From Forficula auricularia (lineage: Eukaryota > Arthropoda > Insecta > Dermaptera > Forficulidae): a stretch of DNA of 64,000 nucleotides. The translations under genes and the position numbers were made by a program. Shown piece by piece: positions 10,694-22,156 of the stretch (its first letter is position 1; each line of letters begins with the position of its first letter). The notes beneath the pieces are model-generated. The model did no database searches. It was not told the origin of the DNA and saw only the letters and a list, made by a program, of their open reading frames with translations. The stretch is taken from the NCBI GenBank assembly GCA_024734495.1, contig JALMQS010000099.1:102578019-102642018 (forward strand). Direction: 5' to 3'.

Positions 10694-11715
10694 ATGTCTA
10701 GTTTCTTGTCAGAAAAAAAGTATATCCCGGAAGCTCTGCTTTTCTGCTTTAATTTGAAAAATCGGTTGCCGAATCGCATCGAATGCTTGTGGAGGCCTAT
10801 GACGACAGTGGTTTATCGGAAACAACGTGCAGAGATTGGTTTCATCTGTTCAAAGACGGCAATTTTGAGCTGAGCGACAAGAAGCGTGAAAATCGATTAA
10901 GAAACGTTGAGGACCATCAATTGCAGTCCCTTTTGGGTCCAATCGCAAAAAATGTTTGCCGAGCAATTGGGTGTTACTCAACCAGCCATTTCCATGCGCC
11001 TACGTGCCATGGGAAAGGTTTAAAAGATTGGAAAATGGGTGCCGCATGAATTGAACGATAGGCAGATGGAGCGACTCAATCCACATGTGAATCTTGATCG
11101 CGAGACAAAAAAAGTCGTTCCTGCATCGGATTGTGATTGGGGATGAAAAGTGGATATTTTATGAGAATCCTAAAGGCAAGAAATCGTGGGTTGATCCCGG
11201 CCAACCATCAACATCTTCCCCAAGACCAAATCACTTGACATCGAAGACGGTGCTGTGCGTTTGGTGGGATCAGCAGAGTACCGTCTACTATGAGTTGTTG
11301 AAACCTGGTGAAATTGTCAATACCACCTGCTACCACCAACAACTGATCAAATTGCACGGTGCTCTGCGTGAAAAAAAGACCGGATTATCAACAAAGACAT
11401 GACAAGCTGATTTTCCTCCACGACAACGCGCCATCGCACACGTGAACAATAGTCCGAAACAACTTGGAGAGACTCAACTGGGAAGTGGTACCCCATGCCG
11501 CTTATTCACCAGACCTGGCCCCTTCTGACTACCACCTTTTTGCGTCGATGGGCCACGCACTCGCTGAGCAGCACTTCGATTCTTACGAAGACGTCCGAAA
11601 ATGGCTTGATGAGTGGTTTGCCTCGAAAGAGAAGGAATTTTTTTAGCGTGCTATCCACAAATTGCCCGAGAGATGGCAAAAATGTGTAGCTAGTGAGGGC
11701 CAGTACTTTGAATAA
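10694..11715 (+). pseudogene. mariner transposase relic, mauritiana (Mos1-like)
   Basis: Starting at ATG 10694 (MSSFLSEKKY), fragments in changing frames follow the whole length of a Mos1-type transposase: LVEAYDDSGLSETTCRDWF (HTH domain), FLHRIVIGDEKWIF (first Asp), FLHDNAPSHT (second Asp), AYSPDLAPSDYHLF (third Asp, D34D spacing), then WLDEWFASKEKEFF and LPERWQKCVASEGQYFE before a TAA at 11713-11715. Frameshifts near 10780, around 11080-11130, near 11330 and near 11440, plus an in-frame stop at 11644, destroy the ORF although all three catalytic Asp codons remain. Terminal repeats could not be recognised. Confidence 0.9.
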
Positions 11716-11849
11716 ATTTGTTTTTGCTTTCTATGAAAAAAACAAGTGTTTTTTTTTTACTAAAAAAACACAGATTTAAACTTATACCTACACCTAGTAA
11801 ATGTAATTATTTAGATAAATTAAAGGATAAAACTTTTCAAAAATTAATG

Positions 11850-12655
11850 ATATCTGTCCAAAAACATAAATTTGAAAAAGGGGCCAAGTTCGGTGCAAAC
11901 GGCTTGGCCGACAAAAGAGTTGAGATGTAAACAGGTACCAAGTTCCATAGCAGTCGCTTAAATCATAGCTACAGGGATGAACAACGTTCTTCAATTGATT
12001 TAAAAGAAAATTTGTTAACTTCTTTGATATTAAATTTATAGCTTGTCAAGTTTTATATCCAACGAAATTGTTTGTAGTTTAAAATAGAACAACTAGCAAA
12101 GCTCAATTTTAAGCTTGTATTAAATATCATCACGTTAAACGCAAGTTATTGACTATTATAACTTGCCAAATTATAAATAGTAGTAACACATTTTCTTTTA
12201 AATTAATTGAAGAACGTTATACATCCTTATAGCTATGATTTAAGCAACTGCTATGGAACTTGGTACCCGTTTAGATCTTAACTCTTTTGTCGGCGAAGCC
12301 GTTTGCACCGAACTCAGGCGCGGATCCAGACCTCTGTTTTTTTTTTTTTTTTGGGGGGGGGGGGGGGCGGTCGCCGGTATATAAGATCTACTTTTGATCT
12401 CGGAAGTGTGTCACGATCGAATTGTCCAAGCGGGGAAGGGTGTCAGAGACGCCCCCCCCCCCACCTAGACCTTTATTTTCTTCAATTTTAAAATTTAATG
12501 TTATAAAAAAAAATAAATAAACATATAAAAAATGTTGATCTCCAATGCTTTGGGGGGGGGGGGGGCGGTCGCCCCATCGCTCCCCCCTGGATCCGCGCAT
12601 GACCGAACTTGGCCCCTTTTTCACATTTATGTTTTTGGACAGATCAAATCCAATA
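11850..12655. repeat. Inverted repeat element interrupted by a hAT MITE
   Basis: The left arm (about 11850-12025) is inverted relative to the right arm (about 12185-12306 joined to 12610-12650). Both contain CTGTCCAAAAACATAAAT, GGCCAAGTTCGGTGCAAAC (or complement) and GTACCAAGTTCCATAGCAG. The left arm is continuous across the position at which the right arm holds the 12315-12601 insertion. The loop 12026-12184 is AT-rich without a gene. Confidence 0.8.
12307..12609. mobile_element. hAT MITE, 287 bp, with 8-bp TSD
   Basis: The element 12315-12601 begins CAGGCGCGGATCCAG and ends CTGGATCCGCGCATG, with inverted C/G-rich tracts inside. It is flanked by ACCGAACT at 12307-12314 and 12602-12609. The mirror arm near 11885-11905 gives the unoccupied site, with one copy of the octamer in complement. 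The interior, complemented, matches 23937-24255, so this is the short form of the 12.7 kb element at 23917-36618. Confidence 0.9.
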
Positions 12656-12990
12656 AAAAAAAGGTTAAAGTTGATCACATGACCGAATCAATAATATTTT
12701 TCGAAAAATATTTCCCAAACTTGAATGAGGATCAAAAATCAATTGGATATGAACGCCATTTGCTAAATCCTTAAAATATGATTAAATTGCATGGGCGGCT
12801 AAAGAAGAGTTGATCGATCTCAGATCAGATAATTTGCTTGAAGTGGAATATAATGAAAAAAGTATTTCAGAATTTTGGATAAGGCAACAGCAAGGAATAT
12901 CCGTCTATTGGAAAAGATGCCTTGGTAATCCTAATTCTTTTTGCGACTACACACCTATATGTGAAACAGCATTTTTTAATCTTATTAAAT
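12650..12990 (+). pseudogene. hAT transposase C-terminal fragment
   Basis: Plus-strand frames read SIIFFEKYFPNLNEDQKSI (about 12690) and, after a stop and frameshift, EELIDLRSDNLLEVEYNEKS, SEFWIRQQQG and CETAFFNLIKLK (to about 12990). The order of acidic helix, FW motif and CExxF..L is that of the hAT C-terminal dimerisation domain seen in ZBED5/FAM200-like proteins. The N-terminal catalytic region is absent. The PLE fold-back at 12979 begins inside its last codons. Confidence 0.65.
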
Positions 12991-14275
12991 TGAAGGGTTG
13001 TTTTTGTCACAAATATAATAAAACAATAATTTCAATAACTATTTGATTTATTTAATTGATAAACTATACAGTTTCGGTCACCACTGGTTGACCATCCTCA
13101 GCAGTTCTAAAATTGAAATGAAACATTTTATTTACATTTTTTTCTTTTTATAGAGAATTATATAACACAATAAAATATACAATAGTTTGAAATCATACAT
13201 ACATCTCGCTCAAGAACCGGAATTTGTCATTTCACATGAAACATTCGTTCCCAAATCTTCAATACAGATACTATACATCACACAATTCATTACAATCACA
13301 TGTATATAGCAACAATTTATAAAAACATTCATCACTGAACCAGAAATTATTTTGAACTGATGATTACATATTTATTATTTTTGAAGGCATTTGAGACATA
13401 AAAGGAACATATTTCATCGATTAATGGAAATAAATTGGTCTCCGTGTTGTCCATTCATGCTATTGACAACGAACATAGTTTCGATTTTGAAGGTGTGAAG
13501 ATTATAGATTATGAGATGAATTGGACCAAGAGGAAAATAAAAGAATCTCTTTATATATTGAAAGATATCGATGAATGTGTAAATTTCAAAATGGATTCGG
13601 AAAACATATCAGAATGCTACAGTCTCATTGTGTCATTGTTGTGAAAGTGTTGATTTGATTGAGTGTATTGATTGAACAGGTATTAAGTTTATAAGAAAAA
13701 GTAATAAGGAGATGTATATATTGATATTTCATTGATAAAAAATAAAAAGTAAAGAATAAATTAACTTATAATGTATTTCTGGAATAGATTATTTATAATG
13801 GGTTTTTTAATTGATTGATAATTAACTACGCAAAGAGATAATTAAGGAAAAAAATAAAATTGAAAATAATATTTAATGTAATCATCAGTTCAAAATAATT
13901 TCTGGTTCAGTGATACATGTTTTTATAAATTGTTGCTAAATACATGTGATTGTAATGAATTGTGTGATGTATCTGTATTGAAGATTTGGGAATGAATGTT
14001 TCATGTGAAATGACAAATTCCGGTTCTTGAACGAGATGTATGTATGATTTCAAACTATTGTATATTTTATTGTGTTATATAATTCTCTATAAAAAGAAAA
14101 AAATGTAAATAAAATGTTTCATTTCAATTTTAGAACTACTGAGGATGGTCAACCAGTGGTGACCGAAACTGTATAGTTTATCAATTAAATAAATCAAATA
14201 GTTATTGAAATTATTGTTTTATTATATTTGTGACAAAAAAAACCCTTCAAATTAATAAGATTAAATAATCAAGTC
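12979..14275 (+). mobile_element. Decayed Penelope-like element, inverted 3' ends
   Basis: Arms at about 12979-13374 (minus) and 13868-14275 (plus) are inverted copies. Between them on the plus strand is the end of a GIY-YIG protein (13380-13644) with SIHAIDNEHSFDFEGVKI and NWTKRKIKESLYI, the sequence that follows the nuclease core in PLE ORFs. Each arm holds a hammerhead-like core (13063-13101 minus; 14139-14177 plus: CTGAGGATGGTCA...TGACCGAAACTGTATAG, 5-bp stem II). The plan matches the younger PLE-A inverted copies at 56040-57703 and 58311-60285. Confidence 0.7.
13380..13644 (+). pseudogene. PLE GIY-YIG protein, C-terminal remnant
   Basis: About 85 residues ending at a TGA. It starts near KEHISSINGN and continues LVSVLSIHAIDNEHSFDF, then YEMNWTKRKIKESLYI and ENISECYSLIVSLL. 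The conserved H-A..H.FD and W.KR..KES..I pattern is typical of the region after the GIY-YIG motif in PLE proteins. The reverse transcriptase and the GIY-YIG motif itself are absent. Confidence 0.6.
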
Positions 14276-14506
14276 ACTTAAGTTCTAGAAGAATTTTTAA
14301 GCATTTTTTAATACTTTTAATAAAAAATAAGGACGCAGATCATGGCTTTCCAAGGAGACTTTGGAAGATTCCTTTCGAGATAGCATTTCTGCAATTGAAC
14401 CATATATACTAGTATATGACCACGGCAATTCTTTTGCTTCCTGGCTGTCAGCGCGTTCACCCTATCGACCCACATATTGATCCATTAAATAATTTCTTAT
14501 TAAAAT

Positions 14507-14665
14507 ATTTGTTATCAAAAATATTTAATCCTGTTATAGTTTAAACCCGTACCCGATGTGCAGATTGCTACCTATGTTAACACAAACCACAAGGAAAGGA
14601 CCATCAAAGGACAAAAGGGCAAGTCCAGCCGCCCACCCTCCGTCATCTTATTACAGTTTCAGGCT
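14507..14665. repeat. Unknown direct repeat, copy 1
   Basis: About 85-90% identical to 15908-16053, including CACAAACCACAAGGAAA and GGACAAAAGGGCAAGTCCAG. The start-to-start distance is about 1.4 kb. It could be the ends of a small terminal-repeat retroelement or two insertions of an unnamed short element. No TG...CA ends were identified. Confidence 0.5.
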
Positions 14666-15907
14666 GTGTATATCCAAACCCCTGTACTGTAGGCTCCCCA
14701 CGATGCTCTGAATCACTCGGGGTTTTGTTTATGGTTACGCTGCGTCGCGTCAAACTAATCCCAGTGTGATACAGAGCAACCTTGAATTCTTTGAAATTTT
14801 GACGCGGTTACATCTTGTAGAAAATTTAGTTTTATGGAAAATGGAATAACCATTAGAATAATGTATGTATGAATGAGTATAATTCTTTTAGAAAAGAAAT
14901 TATACAAATGCGCTCCGAATTTGATCGCATAACAAGTACAGTCGATAAAAAGCCAGAAGCTACGTTATCCGTTATAAAGTTTAATGTACTAATGAAACAA
15001 CTAAAAATCCTTTTATCAAATTTTAAATTTTTTAGACGCTAAAAGTCGCATATGTGAAAGAAAATCCAGAAAAAGTCGGAAACGGAAGCACAGCCTGGGA
15101 AATAAGATTTCGCTTTACCTACCAAATGCGAAATTGAACTAAATCATTTTCTGTTTTTCTTTTGTTTTTTTGTTTAATAAATAATATCTCGTATATTATT
15201 CGTATGCATACGTACTTGTAAAAATATCTATATCTGAGCAGTTTTTTTTTTGTGTTATAAGCCCACTTTTGGAAAAATAATGAGTTAATGGTTATTTTAG
15301 TGAAATATAGATACCTACACTCTTTTTATATTTATAATAACACATTTTTTTTTCAAAGTGGAATAAGTCATTTTGAAATTAATCATAACTAAAACAACTT
15401 TCTAATCGCAATTATTATTGATTATTACGACTTCAGTGTGTACTCTCCTAATGACTTTACAACAAAAAAGCCTTAAAAACAACGTGATAATCAAGAAAAT
15501 GATTTGACTAATTTTGTTTAGTTCTCTTTCACAAGCGAAATTATTATTTTTTACATTAAAAACCCATTTCAGAAAAGCCAATTTCTATAAAAATATAAAT
15601 GTAAAGTTATCTTTGCTGATATTTTTTATGTGTACTTTGTTATTATTGAAAATGATATATAAGTCCACAACAAAACGTTTAATTTCTTTAACGATTTTAT
15701 AAATTATTATTGCATATTAAAATTAAACAGGTTTATAGTGTTAAAAAGATAACCTGACATGAATAACGTTTGCCAATATTTTTAAATTGCTTCAAATTGC
15801 TTCGAATCCTGAAATATTTCTATATACGAGGGAAAATGAACTTATACCACTTTCACATATCAGCAAAGTGTAAAGAATTAATAGATATTTAATAATTGAA
15901 AATGCAT

Positions 15908-16053
15908 ATTTGTTATTAAAAATATTTAATCCTGTTATCATTTATGTCCAGAGTGCTATCTATATTAACACAAACCACAAGGAAAAGACCATCAAAGGAC
16001 AAAAGGGCAAGTCCAGTAGCCCACCCTCCGTTTTCTCATTACAGTACCAGGCT
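15908..16053. repeat. Unknown direct repeat, copy 2
   Basis: Same orientation as 14507-14665, sharing AATATTTAATCCTGTTAT and CCATCAAAGGACAAAAGGGC. It ends at the sequence ATTACAGT.CCAGGCT. It shows no coding capacity. Confidence 0.5.
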
Positions 16054-16433
16054 CTCGTAAAGTAAGGAGAAACAAGGAATGTGTAATTATTATACTGTGA
16101 CGCAGGTACAGCTAAAAATGACTTTATTCAGTGGAATCAAAATGTTTATTATATTGCATATAACAGCCAGTAGTTTTTGAATAATATTTATTATAATTTT
16201 CGATACGAAAAAAGGGAGGGGGGGGGGGAAACAAAGATTATTTTTTCACCTTTTAATTTTAGGAAAAATATATTTTTTAAGGGCCACCCTAATAAAGATA
16301 CATTTAGAGAAAAATAAAGTATTAGTGGACCAAACAAGAGACAAATCTAATATTCTTTTCTGAATAACCTCTTAAATCTCAAGATGGTGAGATTAGAACT
16401 TGTTTGTGAATCTAAAATGAATCTGAACATTTT

Positions 16434-17241
16434 TCAAGGATTTCTAAAATGTATTTTTAAATGAGCTGTGAGAGCTGACCTTTGATTGAAGGCATTTGTG
16501 CAATGAATACATTTAAAGGGCCTGTCCCCTGTATGTTTCGGTAAATGCCTATCGAGATTGCTCTTGGCTGAAAATCTTTTGAGACACTTGGTGAATTTAT
16601 AAGGTTTCTCCCCTGTATGTGTCCTTAAATGCCTTGTGAGAGCAGATTTATGTGAAAAGCTTTTTTCACAATGATCACAGCGAAAGGGCCTTTCTCCGGA
16701 ATGTACCCTTAAATGCGTCATGAGATGAGAATTTTGTGAGAAGCGTTTTTCACAATGATCACAGGAAAAGGGCCTTTCCCCGGAATGTGCCTTTAAATGC
16801 CGTGGTGATATCATATTTTGTTGAGAAGCGTTTTTCACAATGATCACAGCCAAATGGCCTTTCTCCGGAATGTACCCTTAAATGCCGGGTGATATCATAT
16901 TTTGTTGAGAATCGTTTTTCACAATGATCACAGGAAAAGGGCCTTTCACCGGAATGTACCCTTAAATGCGTTGTGAGTTGAGATTTGAATCTAAATCTCT
17001 TTTGACATTCTCTACAGTCAAAAAACTTCTGTCCTGAATAAAATAGAAAATGGTAAATTAATTTTCAGAATGGATTTAAATATATATTAAGAATTAAATT
17101 CACCTTTATTTACAATTTTAATATTCAATTTATTTTTTAATAGAGTGGATATGTTCATATTTATGCATTTCTTTTGATGCTTTTCTAGAAATGCTTCGCT
17201 AATAAACGTCATTTTACAATAGCAGCACGGATGAAGTGGCC
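16434..17241 (-). CDS. C2H2 zinc-finger protein, two 3' exons (frameshifted)
   Basis: Two minus-strand exons: 17241-17104 and 17033-16434, separated by a 70-bp intron. Exon boundaries are supported by TTTATTTCAG before 17241, GTGAAT after 17104 and TTTATTCAG before 17033, and the joined frame is continuous. The first exon encodes a C..C...H...C finger (CCYCKMTFISEAFLEKHQKKC). The second encodes seven tandem fingers joined by HSGERPF-type linkers; the sixth lacks its first Cys (KFTKC). In the third finger one extra base near 16803 shifts the frame, so the downstream fingers are read only after correction. Stop at 16434-16436. Upstream exons with the start were not found. Likely a nuclear DNA-binding regulator; target unknown. 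The shift may be a sequencing error or mean a pseudogene. Confidence 0.75.
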
Positions 17242-17249
17242 CTGAAATA

Positions 17250-18160
17250 AAACAAAAATCACTTGAAATTATAAACCTAGCCTTATATTCTAGAACCTCA
17301 ATTCTAACATTTATAATTTAGCTAGCTGCGACGCCAGCTTTCGGCGGGCCTCTTGCTAGCCATGAGGCTATGGCCCCTGGAGCCCCACCCCCTCCACCCT
17401 GAACTTTCTTTCCTCCTCTATCTCCAACCACTCTCCACCCTCGATCCCGGAATCCCTTCCCCCACCTCCGAACAGCTTTCACCCCACAATATTAAGGAAA
17501 AAACAGATTTTTAATCAGAGAATTGTGTGGAAATAAATAGAAAAAATTATTTAATCCGTTTTATGGTACCCGTCTTTTAGTCAATTTAAATTGCTTTTGG
17601 AAAATAATTTTTATTTTTTATAGAGAAATGTTTGCGAAATTTAACAGAATTAAATGTTTTTATTTACTTATATATAATTTTAGTTAAATTGAGTAAACAA
17701 AAACAGTCGTCTTGGTTACCAAAAAAGAAGGATATTTGAAGAGACCGAAAAGGGATAACTTAGGGTTATAGCATGAAGTTATATAGCCTATCCTGATTTG
17801 ATGAAATATATCTAGGGGGACGGACACAGGTACATACATATATATAAATAAACAGAGACAGGCACAAATGACCCCATCCCCCATTTTGGGTGGTTATTTT
17901 CAATTTTTTTTAAACAAAAATGTCAAAATTACATCCTCTACAATATTGCTTCTAATGAAATTTGTCGTAGAGTAAACAGTTTAGGAGTTATAATCAAATA
18001 ATTTCTAGGAGGACGGACACAGATACATATAGGTAAGAAAATAAAGACAGGCACAAATGCCCTTTAGTCGTATGTGATAAGGAAAACTAATTTCTCATGA
18101 ATCTAAAAGAAAAAAAATTCTAGTGATAAATTAATACCAAATATTTTAAGAAAATTATAA
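17250..18160. repeat. Repeat region with a Helitron-like 3' end, reversed
   Basis: At about 17332-17375 the minus strand reads GGCTAGCAAGAGGCCCGCCG and ends GCAGCTAG, matching the 3' terminus of the Helitron-like element at 22805-23261. Two related segments, 17812-17862 and 18006-18060, share GGACGGACACAG.TACAT and ACAGGCACAAATG. A matching 5' end was not clearly found. No gene. Confidence 0.45.
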
Positions 18161-18384
18161 TCTCAACAAAAACAAATCTGTAAAAAAGGCCAAGTCCAAT
18201 TAATAAAAACCGTTTGCCAAAAAAAGTAGTGATATCTAATGTACTGCCAAGTACAATATCATCAATTTAATAAATGAGTCAAGAATATAGTAACTTCAAT
18301 TAAAACGCATGTTTTTCATTTCACATGTTCATCTATATTTATTGATTTCACATTTTTTTAAAATTGATGATTTGAGCTTGGCAG

Positions 18385-18470
18385 CACATGAGAAACACCA
18401 CCAACTCCAACCTAATTTAATTTTAACAATGTTTCACTATAAACCAACACCGCGTTCCCTAAATTTTATT
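18385..18470 (+). repeat. PLE leader fragment inserted in the palindrome
   Basis: GAAACACCACCAACTCCAACC and CACTATAAACCAACACCGCG match the post-hammerhead leader in the inverted dimer at 37820-38480 and the insertion at 56085-56185. It is present only in the left arm, so it arrived after the palindrome formed or was lost from the right arm. Confidence 0.6.
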
Positions 18471-20149
18471 TATTATTATTATTGTTTGATAGGGTCACCA
18501 CCTCATTCACGCTTTTATTTTAAAGGATGATGAAGATCTTTTTCGATTTCTCACTTTATTAGTGATTCAAGTTTTTACACTATGTCAAATTTTAGCATTC
18601 TAGTGTCGTTAAATTTACGCTATTATTTAATTTAACTCATAATTTCACTCCTTCATTTTAGATGCTGAAGAAGGGAAAGTTTCAGTTTTTCGATTTCACC
18701 ATTTATGTTCCAAAATCTACTAACATGCCACATTTTAGCATTTTATTGGTTTTGAATTTTTACTTGATGAGAATTTATATAATAAACTTCACTCCTTCAT
18801 TTAGGATGATGAGGAAGGATAAGTTTCATTTTTCGATTCTCTTTTTTATCAAGCCAAGCTCTACCAGTATGTCAAATTTTATCATTCTAGAGTCATTGTA
18901 TTTTCACTATATGTTAATTTAGCCTATAAATTTCACCCCTTCATTTTAGATGCTTAAGAAGGGAAAGTTTCAGTTTTTCGATTTCACCTTTTATTAACGC
19001 CCCAAACTCTTCTATTATCCCGAAAAGAATGAGAATTTACCGCTCAAAATTTACCCCCTTCGTTTGTCCTGAAGAAGGGAAAGTTTTGTTTTTCGGATTT
19101 TTGCCATTAATTGTATCCCAAACAATTTCATGCCAAGTTTTAACATTCTAGAATCAATATATTTTCACTGTATGTTAATTTAGCCTATAAATTTTACCCC
19201 TTTATTTCAGGCACCGAAGAAGTGAAAGTTTCGGTGATTCAAGTTCTTCTTTTATTAATGTGCCAATCTTTACCAGTGTGCCAAATTTCAGCATTCTAGG
19301 TTCATTGTGTTATATGTTAATTAAGCCTCTATAGCTTTCACCCCTTAATTTTAGGTCATGAAGAAGGGAAAGTTTCGATTTTTTGATTTTTCCCATTAAT
19401 TGTACCCCAAACTCTACCAGTATGCCCAATTTAAGCATTCTAGGATCAGCGGAAGTACTCTAGAATTTTGATGAGTGAGTGAGTGACGAAAAAGCCCATC
19501 TTTGGCTTTTTGTAACTTGGACGGTATAAGCAATAGAAATATGAAATTTTGTAATTTAGTTAAGCTTATGGACCAGTATTGTGGAAAAAAATTTCAACCA
19601 TGTAGAGGTTTCCAGTACGAAGTTACAGAGGCGTCAAATTAGCCTGAGTTGTTTCGTGTAAAGGGTAGACTGGACCTAAAATCGTGTACACCTACTTCCA
19701 CTTCAATTTCCAAGTAGAAGACAATAGATTATCTAATGAATTCCAAAGACGGTGTACACCTAATTCGAATCGCGGTTCACCCCTCGCTGGAAGTGCGCGC
19801 GCGCGCACACACACACCCACTCGAATCGAACTTGGCTGGGCCACTGTCGAGCCCCCAGATTTTATAGTGGGTGTTAATATAGTATAAAAATGTAAATTTG
19901 TAACTGGGATAATTCCCGTAAATCGAATAAAATAAAAATAATATGGCCCCTGGTATATCAGTATACATGCCATCTCCACATTTACCCGTACTAAAGCCCA
20001 TCTACTAATTATACAGTATGTAATTGTACAATTAATTAAATTGAAAATTAACGACAATCTTTATTTAATTTTCCCACGAGTGTATTGTTTGATGAATTTA
20101 ATATTTATCATAATATAACTAAAATTATATAATATGAGATTGTCTTCTA

Positions 20150-20266
20150 GTAGATCTGAGATGGAATGGATTATTCTTAAATATGTTAGAAGGGTTATTT
20201 TTTCACACTCTCTTGAAGTGCAGAAATTACCAAACCTGGCCAATCGGCTACCCTTCTGACATACGT
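20150..20266. repeat. tRNA-like module in inverted repeats
   Basis: GAGATGGAATGGATTATTCT is shared with 1290-1310. The module is enclosed by ATGTTAGAAGGGT (about 20182) and ACCCTTCTGACAT (to about 20261). The B-box is decayed. It sits in the spacer of the 4 kb palindrome. Confidence 0.5.
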
Positions 20267-22156
20267 ATAGTGCTTAATATTTCACTCAGAGATTTAAATG
20301 TTCATATCTAGTCTTATATTTAATTAATATCTGGGGGCACGGCAGTGCCCCAGCCAAGTTCGATTCGAACGGGGGTGTGTGCACTGTCAGACTACCCTTT
20401 ACAGGAAACAACTCAGGCCATTTTGACGCCTCTGTAACTTCGTACTGGAAGCCTCTACATGACTGAAATTTTTTTCCATAATACTGGTCCATAAGCTTAA
20501 TTAAATTACAAATTTTCATATTTATATTTTTTATACCGTCCAAGTTACAAGAAGCCAAAGATAGGCTTTTTCGTCACTCACTCACTCCCACTCATCAAAA
20601 TTCTAGAGTGCTTCCACAGATCCTAGAATGCTAAAATTTGGCATGCTGGTAGAGTTTAGGGTACAATTAATGGGGAAAATCCAAAAATCGAAACTTTCAC
20701 TTCTTCAGGACCTAAAATGAAGGAGTGAAAGTTATAGGCTAAATTAACATATAGTGAAAACACAATGAACTTAGAATGCTGAAATTTGGCACACTGGTAA
20801 AGATTGGCACATGAATATAAAAGAGGAACTTGAAACACAGAAACTTTCACTTCTTCAGGGCCACAAATGAAGGGGTGAAATTTATAGGCTAAATTAACAT
20901 ACAGTGAAAATATATTGATCCTAGAATGTTAAAACTTGGCATGGTGGTAGAGTTTGGGATACAATTTATGGGAAACATCCAAATATCAAAACTTTCCCTT
21001 CTTCAGGACCTAAAATGAAGGGGTGAAAGTTATAGACTTAATTAATATATACTAAAAATTTAATGAACATAGAATGCTGAAATTTGGCATACTGGTAAAG
21101 ATTAGCACATTAATTAAAGAGGAACTTGAAACACCGAAACGTCCACTTCTTCAGGGCCCGAAATGAAGGGGTGAAATAATCATACAGTGAAAATACTATA
21201 TTGATCCTAGAATGCTAAAACTTGGCATATTAGTAGAGTTTGGTAGGTACATTAATAAAGAATGAAATCGCAAAACCGAAACATTTCCTTCTTCAGTGCA
21301 TAAAATGAAGTGGGTGAATTTTGATCAATAAATTTTCATTATTTCCAGTATGCTGGTAGAGTTTGGGGCGTTTATAAAGGATAAAATCGTAAAACCGAAA
21401 CTTTCCCTTCTTCAGGAAATAAAATGAAGTGTTGATATTCTTTCGATAAATTTTCATTATTTTCGGGATGGTGGTAGTGTTTGGGGCGTTAATAAAAGAT
21501 GAAGTCGAAAAACCGAAACTTTCCCTTCTTCAGGACACATGAAAGGGGGGTATTTTTTGTGCGATAAAATTTAATTATTTTCGTGATGATTGTAGATTTT
21601 GGAGCGTTAATAAAGGGTGAAATCGAAAAACCGAAACTTTGCCTTCTTCAGGGCAAAAATGAAGGGGAGGGGGGTGTATTTATTTGTGCGATAAAATTTC
21701 ATTATTTTTGGGATGGTGGTAGATTTTAAGGCGTTAATAAAAGGTGAAATCGAAGACCGAAAATTTCCCTTCTTCAGAACATAAAATGAATGCGTGAAAT
21801 TTATAGACTAAATTAATGTATAGTGAAAATACAATGACTCTAGGATGATGAAACTTGACATACTGGTAGAGCTTGGTTAATAAAGAAGAGAATCGTTTCC
21901 TTCCTCAGCATCTAATGCGTAAAAGCCAAGTTTTAGAAAAATAATTTCAAGTAAAAATGTGAATTCAATAAAAAATATAGAGGGACATGTGAAATGAAAA
22001 ATATTCGTTTTAATTGAAGTTACTAATATATTCTCGGCTCATTTAATAAAGTGATGATATTGAACTTGGCAGCACATTAGATCTCACTACTCTTTTTGGC
22101 AAACGGATTTTATTAATCGAACTTGGACTTTTTTTACACAAGTGTTTTTGTTGAGA

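Larger units (their letters stand above)
14276..16433. other. No gene recognised; AT-rich, with a repeat pair
   Basis: No coding region could be supported; small ORFs such as 15514-15702 look random (Phe/Leu/Lys-rich, no domain). Two direct copies of an unknown repeat are annotated separately. A G-tract lies near 16215-16228. TTTATT near 16126 would be AATAAA on the minus strand, a possible poly(A) signal for the zinc-finger gene at 16434-17241, unproven. Confidence 0.4.
18161..22156. repeat. 4 kb palindrome of repeated modules
   Basis: The ends TCTCAACAAAAAC (18161) and GTTTTTGTTGAGA (to 22156) are inverted copies, and sequence symmetry continues inward: CCGTTTGCCAAAAA near 18208 and complement near 22095; GAGTGAGTGACGAAAAAGCC near 19478 and complement near 20565. 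Each arm carries several diverged copies of a module of about 120-150 bp built around GAAGAAGGGAAAGTTTC, TTTCGATTT and CTACCAGTATG.CAAATTT (about 6 left, about 9-10 right). The spacer 19680-20320 contains a tRNA-like module and a GC/CA microsatellite at 19796-19820. No coding region. A further module copy lies at 38510-38820. Confidence 0.8.

Noticed and set aside
12340..12372. G-quadruplex regulatory element (long G-run)
   Set aside because: The G and C runs are part of the hAT MITE consensus and occur at equivalent places in the large relative; no evidence of regulation.
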